From: Lentzea sp. NBRC 102530
GTDB taxonomy: Bacteria > Actinomycetota > Actinomycetes > Mycobacteriales > Pseudonocardiaceae
DNA: 64,000 bases
Direction: 5' to 3'
Assembly: GCF_030269365.1 (NCBI RefSeq)
Contig: NZ_BSTF01000002.1
Coordinates: forward strand, 310,001-374,000
Within the stretch, counting starts at the first letter, position 1. Each line of letters begins with the position of its first letter. The translations under genes were made by a program, and so were the position numbers. Positions 33,166 through 41,565 of this stretch are shown one piece after another. Below the pieces are notes generated by a model. That model had not been told where the DNA came from and did no database searches. It worked only from the letters and a program-made list of their open reading frames with translations.

Positions 33166-36100
33166 CGTCGCGCTGCGGGTCGATCGCGACGGTCCGGGTT
33201 TCCCCTGGCAGCAACCAGAAGTAGTTGTCGCTGTACAGGGTCGGCAGCACGCGGTCGGTGCCGTTGCGTTCGCGCAACGACAGCCTGACCATCGCGGCCA
33301 CCGTCTTGCCGGTGTTGCGGACCACCGCGGAGTAACCGTCCTTCGTCGCGCTCAACGTCGTGGTCAGCTGCGTGTACGCCACCTGGTTGAGCGCGTGCAT
33401 CGACTCCGGCGTGCGGTAACGCCAGTAGGTGTTCTCGGAGATCTGCTTGCCCTGGGCGTCGGTCATCGTCAACCGCAGCAGGTGGAACGCGGGCAACGAG
33501 TCCGCGAACGGCACGGTGAACAGGTTCGTCGCCGTGGTCGCGTTCACGTCGAGCTTCTGCTCCTGGGCCTGCCCGACCGCCTTGCCGTCCAGACCGAACA
33601 GCTGCGCCCGCACCGTCACGCCGACCAGGTGCGACGCGGTGTGGTTGACGGCGGTGACCTGCCACGTGGTCAGGTTCGCCTGCACGTGCCGCTGCTCGCA
33701 CCCCTTGCGGGAGCCGTAGAAGCTGCCGTTGACGTCCATGTCGTAGTCGTAGGTCTGCCAGACGGTCGAGTGCCACGCCGGGTGCGACATCCACAGCAGC
33801 ACGCCGGTCGCGTCGTTCCACAGCCGGGCGTTCCAGGCCTCGAAGATCGCGCGCATGTTCTCGTAGTTGACGAACTGCGCCTTGCGGCAGAACTCCTCGA
33901 GGCTGCTCGACGGCGCGAGGCGGGCGTCGATCGCGGCCTGGTAGCCCTTGGGCTGCTGGTTGCTGTTCTCCGACCAGTCGTGCAGGTACCAGGCGTCGCC
34001 GATCGGCCAGCCTGGGTTGCCCTGGCCGACGAGGTTGCGCATGCTCTCGACCGTGGAGACGGTCGGCAGACCGATCTCGCTCCAGAACCCGAACTTGCCG
34101 CCGGTGGCCTCGCCGGTGCCGTACGTGCGCGGGTCGACCCAGCGGTACGTGCCGTCGCCGGTGATCACGCCGCTGGCCGAGTTCGGCTGGTACATCAGGT
34201 CGGTGTTGGTGTGGACGATCTCCCGCAGGACCTTGTCCACGGCGGAGGGCGGGCTGCCCTCGTTGCAGCCGAACCACACCACGCAGCAGGCGTGCGAACG
34301 GTAGCGCAGCACGGTGTCTTCTGCCTGCGCGAAGAACTGCTCGTGGTTGGCCGGGTCGGCCGACCAGCCGAGCCAGAACTCGTTCCACAGCAGGATTCCG
34401 TACTTGTCGCACGCGTCGAACAGCTCGTCGCGGTAGGACGAGCCGACCCAGTTGCGGATGACGGTGAAGTTCATGTCCTTGTGCAGCGCCACGGCCGCGT
34501 CCGCACGGGAGGCGGGCATGCGGCGCAGCAGCTCGTCCCAGCCCCAGCTGCCGCCGCGGGCGAAGATCTTCACGCCGTTGACGAGGATGATCAGCGGTTT
34601 GGGGGAGTTGTCCTTCTCCGCCACGTCGGTCCAGGTGTCGCCGTCCTGCGACACCTGGATCTTGTAGGTGGCCGCGTACGCCGTCTCCCAGCGCAGCACC
34701 ACGCGGTCGAAGGACGTCACCGCGCCGAGGTCGACCTGCACCCACTCGTTGTCGTTGTAGTTCGACGTCCAGCGGGACTTCGGGTCGCCGTCGGTCACGG
34801 CGCCGGGCGAGGTCCAGTCGGCGGCGGACGACGCGGTCGCCGTCCTGCCGCGCGCCAGGTCGGTGTCCGGGGTCCTGCTGTCCGCCACGGACATCGTGAA
34901 GATCGAGAAGCCCCAGCTCGTGGCCCGCCGCCCGCCCTGCATCCGGACGTAGCGCGCCTGCTGGTACGGGAACTCGACGGTCTGCTCGGCCGCGCCGTCG
35001 ACGATCGTGATCGGCAGGTCGTACTGGTAGGTGACCTGGCGGATGCCGAACTTGCGCTTCTTGCGGTCGCTGACGGCGTTGCCGATCGACGCGGTGAGCG
35101 TCAGGTCGTGCAGCGTCGGGTCGCCGTACCCGTTGGGCCACCACAGCTTCGGGTTCCTGATCCGCAGCGGGGAGTGCGTCGACGGCGAGAACACGACGTC
35201 CTGCGTGGAGTTCGCGGCCACGGTGACGGTGCTGCTCACCTTGACGCCGTCGAACTCGGCGGTGACGGTGACGTTCTTCGCGGCGGCCTCGACGTTGCGG
35301 ACCGGCACGGTGAACGTGACCTCGGCCGTCGTCCTGTCCGGCAGCACGGTGTCGATGCGCGGGTCGCCGACGACCACGGCGCCGGTCGAACGCAACCGCA
35401 CGTGGTTCCAGATGCCGGAGGCGCGGTCGCGGACGGCGGGCATCCAGTCCCAGCCCGACACCGCGAGGTAGGTGGGGGAGTTCTTGAACATCGTGCTGTT
35501 CGCGCCGACCCACGCCTCACCGCGCGGGCCCTTGTCGCCGGGGCTGCCGGGGAACGGCATCGGCGTGATCTGCACGGCGAGGTTCTGGTCGCCGGAGCGG
35601 CGCAACGTGGCCGTGACGTCCAGCGCGGCCCGGCCGAACGGGTTGCTGACCGCACCGATCTTGGCTCCGTTGAGCCAGATCTCGGCCTCGTGGTTGATGC
35701 CGTCGAACTCGAGCCACACGTGCCGGCCCGCACCGGTGTCGAGGCCGCGCGGCAGCCCGAACGACCGCCGGTACCACCAGGTGTGCCGCGAGAGCGCCTC
35801 GGGGATCTTGAGGTTGTTCATGCCGTACACCGGGTCCGGCAGGTGTCCCTGCTCGACCAGCGACGCGAGCACCGTGCCCGGCACGGTCGCCGGCACCCAG
35901 CCGCGCGTGTCGACGTCCTGGCCGGAGAGCGCGGCGCCGTCCTTGCCGGGCGCGAAGTCCTGCATCGTCAGCACCCAGCCGGACTCGAGTGGCACCGATC
36001 CGTCCGCCGCCACGGTCAGCGCGGGGTTCGGGTGGTCCTGGACGGGCCAGTTGGTCCAGCCCTTGACCGCGGGCCGGTTGTCCCTGCTCGTGCCGTAGAC

Positions 36101-36703
36101 CTGCAGCCCGTTGAGCCCCAGCGGGTTCGTCGTCGACCTGCGGGTCGCCGAGAACCGGACCCAGCGGGCCTTCACGACCGGCGTGAACGGGATCGTGATC
36201 GCCCCACCGGCGCCGGACTCCGTGTGGTGCACCGTCCGCCACACCCGGCCGTCGTCGGAGACGTCGAGGTCGAACGCCACCGCGTAGCTCGACAGGATCT
36301 CGGTGCCGACGGTGTCGGCGCGCGAGGCGTTGGCGTCGAACGCGGGGTCGCCGGGCTTGGCCTCGAACGTCAGCACGATCGAGCTGATCTCGCACCGGCC
36401 CTGCAGGTCCACGATCATCCACTGGCCGTCGCCCTGCCCGGCCCGCCACCCGGACCCCCGCACGCCGACCTGCGCGAGCCCGTCCACGGCGAACTCGGCG
36501 GGCGTCGCCGCGTAGTCCGTGGACGACACCGACACGGGTCGGAACAACGCGAGGTCGATCGTCTTCGGCTGCGCCGCCGACTGCCCGGGCGCGGCCGACG
36601 CGGTCACCGGCAGCAGGGTGCTGAGCCCGAACCCGGCGAGCAGCCCGCCACCCATCGTCAACGCCTGCCGCCGCGAGACGCCGCTGCCGAAGTCCTGCGC
36701 CAT
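33110..36703 (-). CDS. Exported GH2 exo-beta-D-glucosaminidase/mannosidase-like enzyme with two discoidin-type domains
   Basis: 1197 residues. A twin-arginine signal (SRRQALTMGGG) precedes a first F5/8 type C (discoidin) carbohydrate-binding domain (about 45-205). The GH2 sugar-binding domain, Ig-like domain and TIM barrel follow; a second discoidin-like domain (about 605-725) interrupts the Ig/TIM boundary. Catalytic candidates are Glu815 (WFGCNEG, acid/base) and Glu876 (WSEIG, nucleophile). The overall order resembles CsxA-type exo-chitosanases, which remove GlcN from chitosan oligomers, but CsxA is about 1030 residues. The ATG at 36703 has GGAG upstream. The substrate (GlcN versus Man) is not decided by sequence alone. 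Confidence 0.87.
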   Translation of the reverse strand: MAQDFGSGVSRRQALTMGGGLLAGFGLSTLLPVTASAAPGQSAAQPKTIDLALFRPVSVSSTDYAATPAEFAVDGLAQVGVRGSGWRAGQGDGQWMIVDLQGRCEISSIVLTFEAKPGDPAFDANASRADTVGTEILSSYAVAFDLDVSDDGRVWRTVHHTESGAGGAITIPFTPVVKARWVRFSATRRSTTNPLGLNGLQVYGTSRDNRPAVKGWTNWPVQDHPNPALTVAADGSVPLESGWVLTMQDFAPGKDGAALSGQDVDTRGWVPATVPGTVLASLVEQGHLPDPVYGMNNLKIPEALSRHTWWYRRSFGLPRGLDTGAGRHVWLEFDGINHEAEIWLNGAKIGAVSNPFGRAALDVTATLRRSGDQNLAVQITPMPFPGSPGDKGPRGEAWVGANSTMFKNSPTYLAVSGWDWMPAVRDRASGIWNHVRLRSTGAVVVGDPRIDTVLPDRTTAEVTFTVPVRNVEAAAKNVTVTAEFDGVKVSSTVTVAANSTQDVVFSPSTHSPLRIRNPKLWWPNGYGDPTLHDLTLTASIGNAVSDRKKRKFGIRQVTYQYDLPITIVDGAAEQTVEFPYQQARYVRMQGGRRATSWGFSIFTMSVADSRTPDTDLARGRTATASSAADWTSPGAVTDGDPKSRWTSNYNDNEWVQVDLGAVTSFDRVVLRWETAYAATYKIQVSQDGDTWTDVAEKDNSPKPLIILVNGVKIFARGGSWGWDELLRRMPASRADAAVALHKDMNFTVIRNWVGSSYRDELFDACDKYGILLWNEFWLGWSADPANHEQFFAQAEDTVLRYRSHACCVVWFGCNEGSPPSAVDKVLREIVHTNTDLMYQPNSASGVITGDGTYRWVDPRTYGTGEATGGKFGFWSEIGLPTVSTVESMRNLVGQGNPGWPIGDAWYLHDWSENSNQQPKGYQAAIDARLAPSSSLEEFCRKAQFVNYENMRAIFEAWNARLWNDATGVLLWMSHPAWHSTVWQTYDYDMDVNGSFYGSRKGCEQRHVQANLTTWQVTAVNHTASHLVGVTVRAQLFGLDGKAVGQAQEQKLDVNATTATNLFTVPFADSLPAFHLLRLTMTDAQGKQISENTYWRYRTPESMHALNQVAYTQLTTTLSATKDGYSAVVRNTGKTVAAMVRLSLRERNGTDRVLPTLYSDNYFWLLPGETRTVAIDPQRDVSRPRLLVEAYNSAPKLS

Positions 36704-36984
36704 TGCGTGCTCCGATCCCTGTCCTGACAACGTTGCCAGGAAGCTTCAGGCTCGTAACACGAATGGTCAACAAGACAAACGAGACAGGAATCGGCGGCGA
36801 CGACATCGATGTCATCCGGCTGGATCGGTGCTGGTGCCCTGTGCTGGGAGAACGGTACTGCGCCCGGCCGGTACCGGTCCCACCCGGAGAAAAGACCGGT
36901 ACAAGAGGTGGACCGGTTTCCGATGGATCCTTGGGTCCACTCCGGTGACCGGCCGGGCGCTGGGCCGGGACTGCCCTTCGTCCT

Positions 36985-37479
36985 TCAAGCCGAGTGACGG
37001 ATCGCCGCCGTCACCGTGATGTCGACCCACCGTCCGATCAGGAACGACGGCGCGCGGATCCCGAGCGCCCTGCGGTCCAGCCGGGCGGTGGCGGTCAGCA
37101 CCAGGTCGTCCACGGTCACCACGCCGGTGATCTCGGCCGCGGTGCCCCGGCAGGTGAGCGTGCCGGTCACCTCCCAGCCGTCGGCGGTGGTCCGCGCCGA
37201 CGTCGCGGTGAACCTCATCGTCGGATGCCGGTCGAGGTCCAGCAGGCCGGGCCGCCGCAGGTCCAGGTCGCGCTTGGGGACGCCGGTCGCGATGCCGGAC
37301 AGGTCGAGCGTGCCGCGCACGCCGAGCAACGCGCCGTCGGCACCGATCTCCACCGATCCCGCGGTGACCGGGACCGTGCCGCGGGTCCTGCGGCCCAGGT
37401 TGCCCACGGTGAACGACGCGGTGGTGCGGGTGAGGTCGGCCTGCCAGCGGCCGGGGGCGAGGGCGTGGACGGTGGTCAT
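36985..37479 (-). CDS. YceI-family lipid-binding protein, cytoplasmic
   Basis: 164 residues with the YceI lipocalin-like fold: WQADLTRTTASFTVGNLG at the N-terminus, VRGTLDLSGIATGVPKRD and RHPTMRFTATS in the middle. Family members bind polyisoprenoid or long-chain lipids. No signal peptide is visible, unlike the exported E. coli protein. The ATG overlaps the preceding gene's stop (ATGA). Confidence 0.87.
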   Translation of the reverse strand: MTTVHALAPGRWQADLTRTTASFTVGNLGRRTRGTVPVTAGSVEIGADGALLGVRGTLDLSGIATGVPKRDLDLRRPGLLDLDRHPTMRFTATSARTTADGWEVTGTLTCRGTAAEITGVVTVDDLVLTATARLDRRALGIRAPSFLIGRWVDITVTAAIRHSA

Positions 37480-37793
37480 GACGTCGCTCCGTGCTCGAAG
37501 ACCTCGTGCACCGGGTAGATCTCGACGCGGTCGGGGCCCGGCAGCAGGTCCGGGTCCTCGCCGGGCAGCAGCGAGGTGCCCATGATCGCGTCGCGGCCCG
37601 CGAGGAGGTCCTGCTCGGTCTCGGCGAGCGTCAGGACGACCTCGGAGCCGTCGGGCCGGCGCAGCACGTAGGTCCTGATGCTGCCGGCCACCGACGCGAC
37701 CGCGGGTTCGATGCGGTGGGTCGCCGCGAAGTCCGCGGCGGCCAGCAGTTCGGTGCTGCGGGGGCCGTCGAAGTAGACGAGTTGCGCGTACAT
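37476..37793 (-). CDS. Small conserved hypothetical protein (dimeric alpha-beta barrel-like)
   Basis: 105 residues beginning MYAQLVYFDGPRSTEL, a pattern seen in ferredoxin-like alpha-beta barrel proteins related to antibiotic-biosynthesis monooxygenases. No cofactor motif is visible. The ATG at 37793 follows AAGGAGG. It is coupled to the YceI gene. The function is unknown. A rearrangement scar lies just upstream. Confidence 0.7.
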   Translation of the reverse strand: MYAQLVYFDGPRSTELLAAADFAATHRIEPAVASVAGSIRTYVLRRPDGSEVVLTLAETEQDLLAGRDAIMGTSLLPGEDPDLLPGPDRVEIYPVHEVFEHGATS

Positions 37794-37867
37794 GGTCGCC
37801 TCCTTGAAGTGGTGGCCACCGAGTCTCGTCATCCCGGGCAGCGGGCGGATCCGTGCCAGCACGGAGG

Positions 37868-37948
37868 TCACGCGCCGGGCGTCACCAGGCCCGTCTCGTG
37901 GGCGAGGACGACGGCCTGCGCGCGGTCCCGCAGGCCGAGCACGGCCGC
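37868..37948 (-). pseudogene. 3' remnant of a NarL/LuxR-type response regulator
   Basis: In the minus-strand frame ending at TGA (37868-37870), 25 or so codons read LGLRDRAQAVVLAHETGLVT before the stop, which is the last helix and C-terminus of NarL-type regulators (compare the intact gene in this window, LDLRDRVQAVVYAYRRGLV). Everything upstream of about 37948 is missing. No start is present. It is back to back with the acylase remnant. Confidence 0.7.
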
Positions 37949-38109
37949 GGATGAGCTCGCCGCTGGTCTACGGGCAGTCCGCCGACCCTGCCTCGCCGCA
38001 CCACACCGACCAGGCGCGGCTGTACGCGCGCAAGCAGTGGGTGAAGGGCGAGTTCACCGAAAGCGAGATCGCCCGCAACCCGGACCTGGTGGTCACCCGC
38101 CTGCGCTGA
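37945..38109 (+). pseudogene. 3' remnant of a penicillin-acylase (Ntn hydrolase) family gene
   Basis: The plus-strand frame reads SPLVYGQSADPASPHHTDQA, then RLYARKQWVKGEFTESEIA and a stop at 38109. That is the C-terminal end of penicillin amidase / acylhomoserine lactone acylase proteins (GQSGxPxSPHYxDQ...). Nothing before about 37945 belongs to such a gene. The last 17 bases overlap the end of the enoyl-CoA hydratase gene. Confidence 0.7.
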
Positions 38110-38869
38110 ACGTGCCGTGCCGGCCGGCGCCGTCAGCGAACCTGGCGGCGCCGGCCGCACCCTCCAGCGCCACGATCGGCACGCCCGCCGCTCCTTCCGC
38201 CCTCAACGCCTCCGCCACCGGCAGGTCCAGCCCGCCGTAGGTCGACGCCCGGTCCGCCAGCACGCACTCGAACGGGAACGCGGCGATCTGCTGCGCCAGT
38301 GCGAGAGCTGCTTCCAGGGCCTTCCCCGGTTCCACCACCCTGTTCGCCAGCCCGATCGCGAGCGCCTCCTCGGCGTGCACCGGGCGTCCGGTGAGGATCA
38401 GGTCCAGCGCCCGGCCCAGGCCGACGATCCTGGGCAGCCGCACGGTGCCGCCGTCGATCAGCGGCACGCCCCACCGCCGGCAGAACACCCCGAACACCGC
38501 GTCGCTCTCCACCACCCGCAGGTCGGCCAGCAACGCGAGTTCCAGCCCGCCCGCCACGGCGTACCCGCTGACCGCCGCGATCACCGGCTTGCTCAGGTGC
38601 AGTCGCGTCGGTCCCATCGGTCCGGCGCCGCCCCCGCCCAGGTCGAGCTCGTTGCGCCGTTCCGGATCTCCGACGGACGTCAGGTCCGCACCCGCGCAGA
38701 ACGTCCCGCCTTCACCGGTGAGCACCGCGACCCGTTGCGGGGACGCCTCGAACTCCAGGAACGCGTTCCTGAGCGCCTCGGCCATCGGCCCGTCGACCGC
38801 GTTGCGGCGGTCCGGGCGGTTCATCCGGATCACCGTCACCACGCCGACGGTCTCGACCAGCACGTCCAA
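38093..38869 (-). CDS. Enoyl-CoA hydratase/isomerase family (crotonase) protein
   Basis: 258 residues with the crotonase fold. The oxyanion hole is AGADLTSV and the GYAVAGGLELALLADLRV segment is typical. The position of the first catalytic Glu holds sequence RWGVPLIDGGTVRLPRI; this matches the frequent actinomycete subgroup where hydratase activity cannot be assumed. The start is taken at TTG 38869 because GGAGG lies five bases upstream. No fatty-acid oxidation partners lie nearby, so the substrate is open. Confidence 0.87.
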   Translation of the reverse strand: MDVLVETVGVVTVIRMNRPDRRNAVDGPMAEALRNAFLEFEASPQRVAVLTGEGGTFCAGADLTSVGDPERRNELDLGGGGAGPMGPTRLHLSKPVIAAVSGYAVAGGLELALLADLRVVESDAVFGVFCRRWGVPLIDGGTVRLPRIVGLGRALDLILTGRPVHAEEALAIGLANRVVEPGKALEAALALAQQIAAFPFECVLADRASTYGGLDLPVAEALRAEGAAGVPIVALEGAAGAARFADGAGRHGTFSAGG

Positions 38870-38925
38870 TGTGACCTCCGTGATCAGCAGTGGCGTTCGG
38901 CGCGCCGCTGTCGTCTACTGACACG

Positions 38926-39525
38926 ATGCCAATCGTCTCTCCCGGTTTCACCGGGCGACGCCAGTCACCGGACGTGCAGTTGCCGCCCGGCCAGTACCTG
39001 GCGGAGGACTTCCCGGTCCTCACCGCGGGCCCGACCCCGCGCGTGTCGACCGACCGGTGGCAGTTCACGATCAACACCGAGGCCGGCCAGCGCTACGACT
39101 GGTCGTGGCAGCAGCTGATCGAGCTGCCCGCGGAGAAGATCACCACGGACATCCACTGCGTGACCAAGTGGTCGAAGCTCGGCACCCGCTGGAAGGGCGT
39201 GTCGCTCGACGTGCTGCTCGAGGACGTGGAGACGGCCGCGGACTTCGCGCTCGTCCAGTCCTACGGCGGCTACACCACGAACCTGCCGCTCGAGGACCTG
39301 ATCGACGGCCAGGCGTGGATCGCCTACCGCTACGACGGCGAGGAACTCACCCCCGAACACGGGGGCCCGGCGCGGCTGCTGGTGCCGCACCTGTACTTCT
39401 GGAAGTCGGCGAAGTGGGTCCGCGGGATCCAGTTGCTGCTGGAGGACGAACCCGGCTTCTGGGAGAGCGCGGGCTACCACGACTACGGAGACCCATGGCG
39501 CGAACAGCGGTATCAGGGCGACTGA
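38926..39525 (+). CDS. Cytoplasmic sulfite-oxidase-like molybdopterin protein (YuiH type)
   Basis: 199 residues comprising only the Moco-binding core of the sulfite oxidase family; the heme and dimerisation domains are absent. The Cys in DIHCVTKWSKLG is the molybdenum ligand, and GVSLDVLLED and VQSYGGYTTNLPLEDL are family features. It has no signal peptide. Its stop overlaps the next gene, a flavin reductase, and that is followed by a zinc-ribbon protein. Together they look like a soluble molybdo-enzyme with its own electron partner. The substrate is unknown. Confidence 0.85.
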   Translation: MPIVSPGFTGRRQSPDVQLPPGQYLAEDFPVLTAGPTPRVSTDRWQFTINTEAGQRYDWSWQQLIELPAEKITTDIHCVTKWSKLGTRWKGVSLDVLLEDVETAADFALVQSYGGYTTNLPLEDLIDGQAWIAYRYDGEELTPEHGGPARLLVPHLYFWKSAKWVRGIQLLLEDEPGFWESAGYHDYGDPWREQRYQGD

Positions 39526-40235
39526 CCTGGCGGACGGCAGCCCTGGCCGAGGCCACCGACGTGACCGCGAGCGCGCGGAGCCTGGTGTTCGACGTGCCCG
39601 GCTGGCCGGGTCACCTGCCCGGCCAGCACGTCGACGTCCGGCTGACCGCCGAGGACGGCTACTCGGTGCAACGCAGCTACTCGATCTCCTCCGCACCGGA
39701 CGGGGAGCGGTTCGAGCTGACCGTGCAACGGGTCGACGGCGGCGAGGTGTCGCCGTACCTGTGCGACGTGCTGCCGGTCGGTGCCGAGGTCGAACTGCGC
39801 GGGCCGGTGGGCGGATGGTTCGTCTGGCGTGCCACCGACCAGGCGCCGGTGACGCTGGTGGCGGGAGGGTCGGGCATCGCGCCGTTGATGGCGATGATCC
39901 GTGCGCGAGCTGCCGAGGGGAGCCGGGTGCCGTTCCGGTTGATCTACTCGGTCCGCACGCCGGACGACGTCTGCTACGCCGACGAACTGCGGCGGCGTGC
40001 GCGTGAAGATGGTGGGCTGGACGTGCACATCGTCTACACGCGCCGGGCGCCGGAAGGGTGGCCGGGCGTGCCTGGGCGGCTTGGACTTGCCGAGTTGAAC
40101 ACCCATGCCTGGCCGGCCGACTTCGCGCCGAACGTGTTCGTGTGCGGGCCCACCGGGTTCGTCGAGACCGTGTCGGACGTGTTCGTGGCGCTCGGGCACG
40201 ATCCGCGGCGTGTGCGTACGGAACGCTTTGGCTGA
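39495..40235 (+). CDS. FAD/NAD(P)-binding ferredoxin-reductase-like oxidoreductase
   Basis: 246 residues without an iron-sulfur domain. RSYSISSAPDGE binds FAD, GGSGIAPLMAMIRARA and VFVCGPTGFVE bind NAD(P). The ATG at 39495 has GGAG five bases upstream and lies 31 bases inside the molybdoprotein gene, implying coupling. It probably transfers electrons between NAD(P)H and the molybdoprotein, in either direction. The carrier between them, if any, is not encoded here. Confidence 0.87.
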   Translation: MARTAVSGRLTWRTAALAEATDVTASARSLVFDVPGWPGHLPGQHVDVRLTAEDGYSVQRSYSISSAPDGERFELTVQRVDGGEVSPYLCDVLPVGAEVELRGPVGGWFVWRATDQAPVTLVAGGSGIAPLMAMIRARAAEGSRVPFRLIYSVRTPDDVCYADELRRRAREDGGLDVHIVYTRRAPEGWPGVPGRLGLAELNTHAWPADFAPNVFVCGPTGFVETVSDVFVALGHDPRRVRTERFG

Positions 40236-40248
40236 CGGGAGAGCACCT

Positions 40249-40527
40249 ATGAGCGACACGCATGTGGACACGCACGTGGACGGCAACGCGCTGGCCGGTG
40301 ACCTGCGGGAGATCTTCGCCGTGGACCTGACCGTCGCCACTGGACAGTGTTCCGGTTGCGGGTACAAGGGGTCCGTGGCGAGTTTGCGGGTCTATCAGAA
40401 CGCGCCCGGGGTCGTTGCCCGTTGTCCTGCTTGCGAGGAAGTGGTGCTGCGGCTGGTTCGCGGGCGGGATCGTGCGTGGCTGGACCTGCGGGGCACGGTC
40501 AGCTTGGAGATCCCGCTGCCGTCCTGA
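40249..40527 (+). CDS. Small zinc-ribbon protein (DUF6510-like)
   Basis: 92 residues. The middle and end carry two Cys pairs, CSGCGYKGS and CPACEEVV, a zinc ribbon. The N-terminus (DGNALAGDLREIFAVDLT) matches a conserved actinomycete family I know as DUF6510. It sits 13 bases after the flavin reductase and probably belongs to the same unit, perhaps as an assembly or redox partner. The role is unknown. Confidence 0.75.
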   Translation: MSDTHVDTHVDGNALAGDLREIFAVDLTVATGQCSGCGYKGSVASLRVYQNAPGVVARCPACEEVVLRLVRGRDRAWLDLRGTVSLEIPLPS

Positions 40528-40552
40528 GTTCGCCCGCGTGATGAGGAGAGCG

Positions 40553-41191
40553 ATGTACCTGCGTTGTCAGGCCGTGCTGTTCGACATGGACGGCGTGTTG
40601 ACCGATTCGACCGCGGCCGCTGAACGGGCTTGGACGCAGTGGGCCGGTGAGTTCGGGGTTTCGCCTTCGGCGGTGCTGGAAGGACTGCACGGGCGGCGGG
40701 CTTCGGACACCGTTCGAATGCATGTGCCGGATTCGGTGCACGCTCGGGCGTTGCGGCGGATCAACGCCATTGAGGTTGCGGATTCCGGTGCTACCACGGC
40801 GATTCCCGGGGCCGTGGAGTTGGTGGAGTCCTTGGGGGATCGGTGGGCGTTGGTGACTTCGGCGCCGGTCGAGTTGCTGGAGGCTCGGCTGGCGGCGGTG
40901 GGAATTCCGTTGCCTGCTGTGGTGGTGGACGGGGATTCGGTCGGTGCCGGTAAGCCCAGTCCTGAGGGATATCTGAGGGCTGCCGCGAAGCTCGGGTTGT
41001 CGGCTGGGGATTGTGTGGTCTTCGAGGACAGCGGCAACGGGGTGGCGGCTGGGATTGCCGCGTTGGCCGGGGCTGTGGTGGGGGTCGGGGTTGCGGCCTT
41101 GGAGACGCCCGCTGCCGTCGTGGTGCCGGATTTGAGGGCGGTTCGGTGGGATGGGGGCGGGGTCGAGGTCGTGGGGGCGTTGAGGGGGTAG
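40553..41191 (+). CDS. HAD-superfamily sugar-phosphate phosphatase (beta-phosphoglucomutase-like)
   Basis: 212 residues. The HAD motifs are FDMDGVLTDST (I), VTSAP (II), GKPSPEGYL (III) and FEDSGNG (IV), with a helical cap between I and II. Family members dephosphorylate sugar phosphates such as 2-deoxyglucose-6-phosphate or glycerol-3-phosphate. The ATG at 40553 follows GAGGAG. Third-codon positions use more T and G (GTT, TTG, GGG) than the neighbours, which use mostly C; this is a mild hint of different origin or relaxed selection. Confidence 0.88.
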   Translation: MYLRCQAVLFDMDGVLTDSTAAAERAWTQWAGEFGVSPSAVLEGLHGRRASDTVRMHVPDSVHARALRRINAIEVADSGATTAIPGAVELVESLGDRWALVTSAPVELLEARLAAVGIPLPAVVVDGDSVGAGKPSPEGYLRAAAKLGLSAGDCVVFEDSGNGVAAGIAALAGAVVGVGVAALETPAAVVVPDLRAVRWDGGGVEVVGALRG

Positions 41192-41565
41192 CGCCGTGAC
41201 CGTCGGCGGGGGTTGCGTTTCGACGGTTCGGCCGGACCGGACCGGTTGGCATCGCGCCGTCTCAAGGTAAGCCCCCATCGCCAAGGCAGGTGGAACCGGC
41301 CAGGTGGTGGGCGTTGGCCCGTTCGGGCTCACTGCGCTTGGATTCGTGGGTGGTCGGCTTGCGTTCACGACTGCGGCTGGCACCGCTCCGCGTTTCTGTT
41401 GTCCTCGCCGCGGTGCCCTCTGCCTCGTCAGCGCCGGCGCTTCGCCCTGCCTCTGCCGTTTGCTGCACGGCTGACCGCGCCTGGCTCTTGATCTCGGCGC
41501 TATGGTGGGTGCGTGGCCGCCGCCCGACTTGTTGGAGTTGCTCCAAGAGAAGGGAAAGCGCGTTG
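41192..41565. other. 374-base intergenic region carrying repeat copy B
   Basis: No gene seen. It contains the dispersed repeat (41261-41333) and, near the end, a small hairpin TTGGAG/CTCCAA (41532-41546). The rest is pyrimidine-rich and lower in GC3-like periodicity, without a convincing promoter. Confidence 0.55.
41261..41333 (+). repeat. Dispersed intergenic repeat, copy B
   Basis: Begins CTCAAGGTAAGCCCCCATCG, then CCAAGGCAGGTGGAACCGGC and CAGGTGGTGGGCGTTGGCCC, ending GTTCGGGCTCAC. It aligns with copy A (minus strand, 30097-30021) over about 75 bases with a handful of substitutions and one indel. No open frame is shared. Confidence 0.7.

Noticed and set aside
33395..36727. A 1110-codon open frame opposite the GH2 gene
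   Set aside because: High GC leaves antisense frames open; the product is Arg/Gly/Val/His-rich without family motifs, while the minus strand encodes a clear GH2 protein.
36840..36985. GACCGGTACC-type palindromes upstream of the GH2 gene, considered as a riboswitch or attachment site
   Set aside because: Short GC palindromes without a conserved riboswitch core; no tRNA or integrase nearby.
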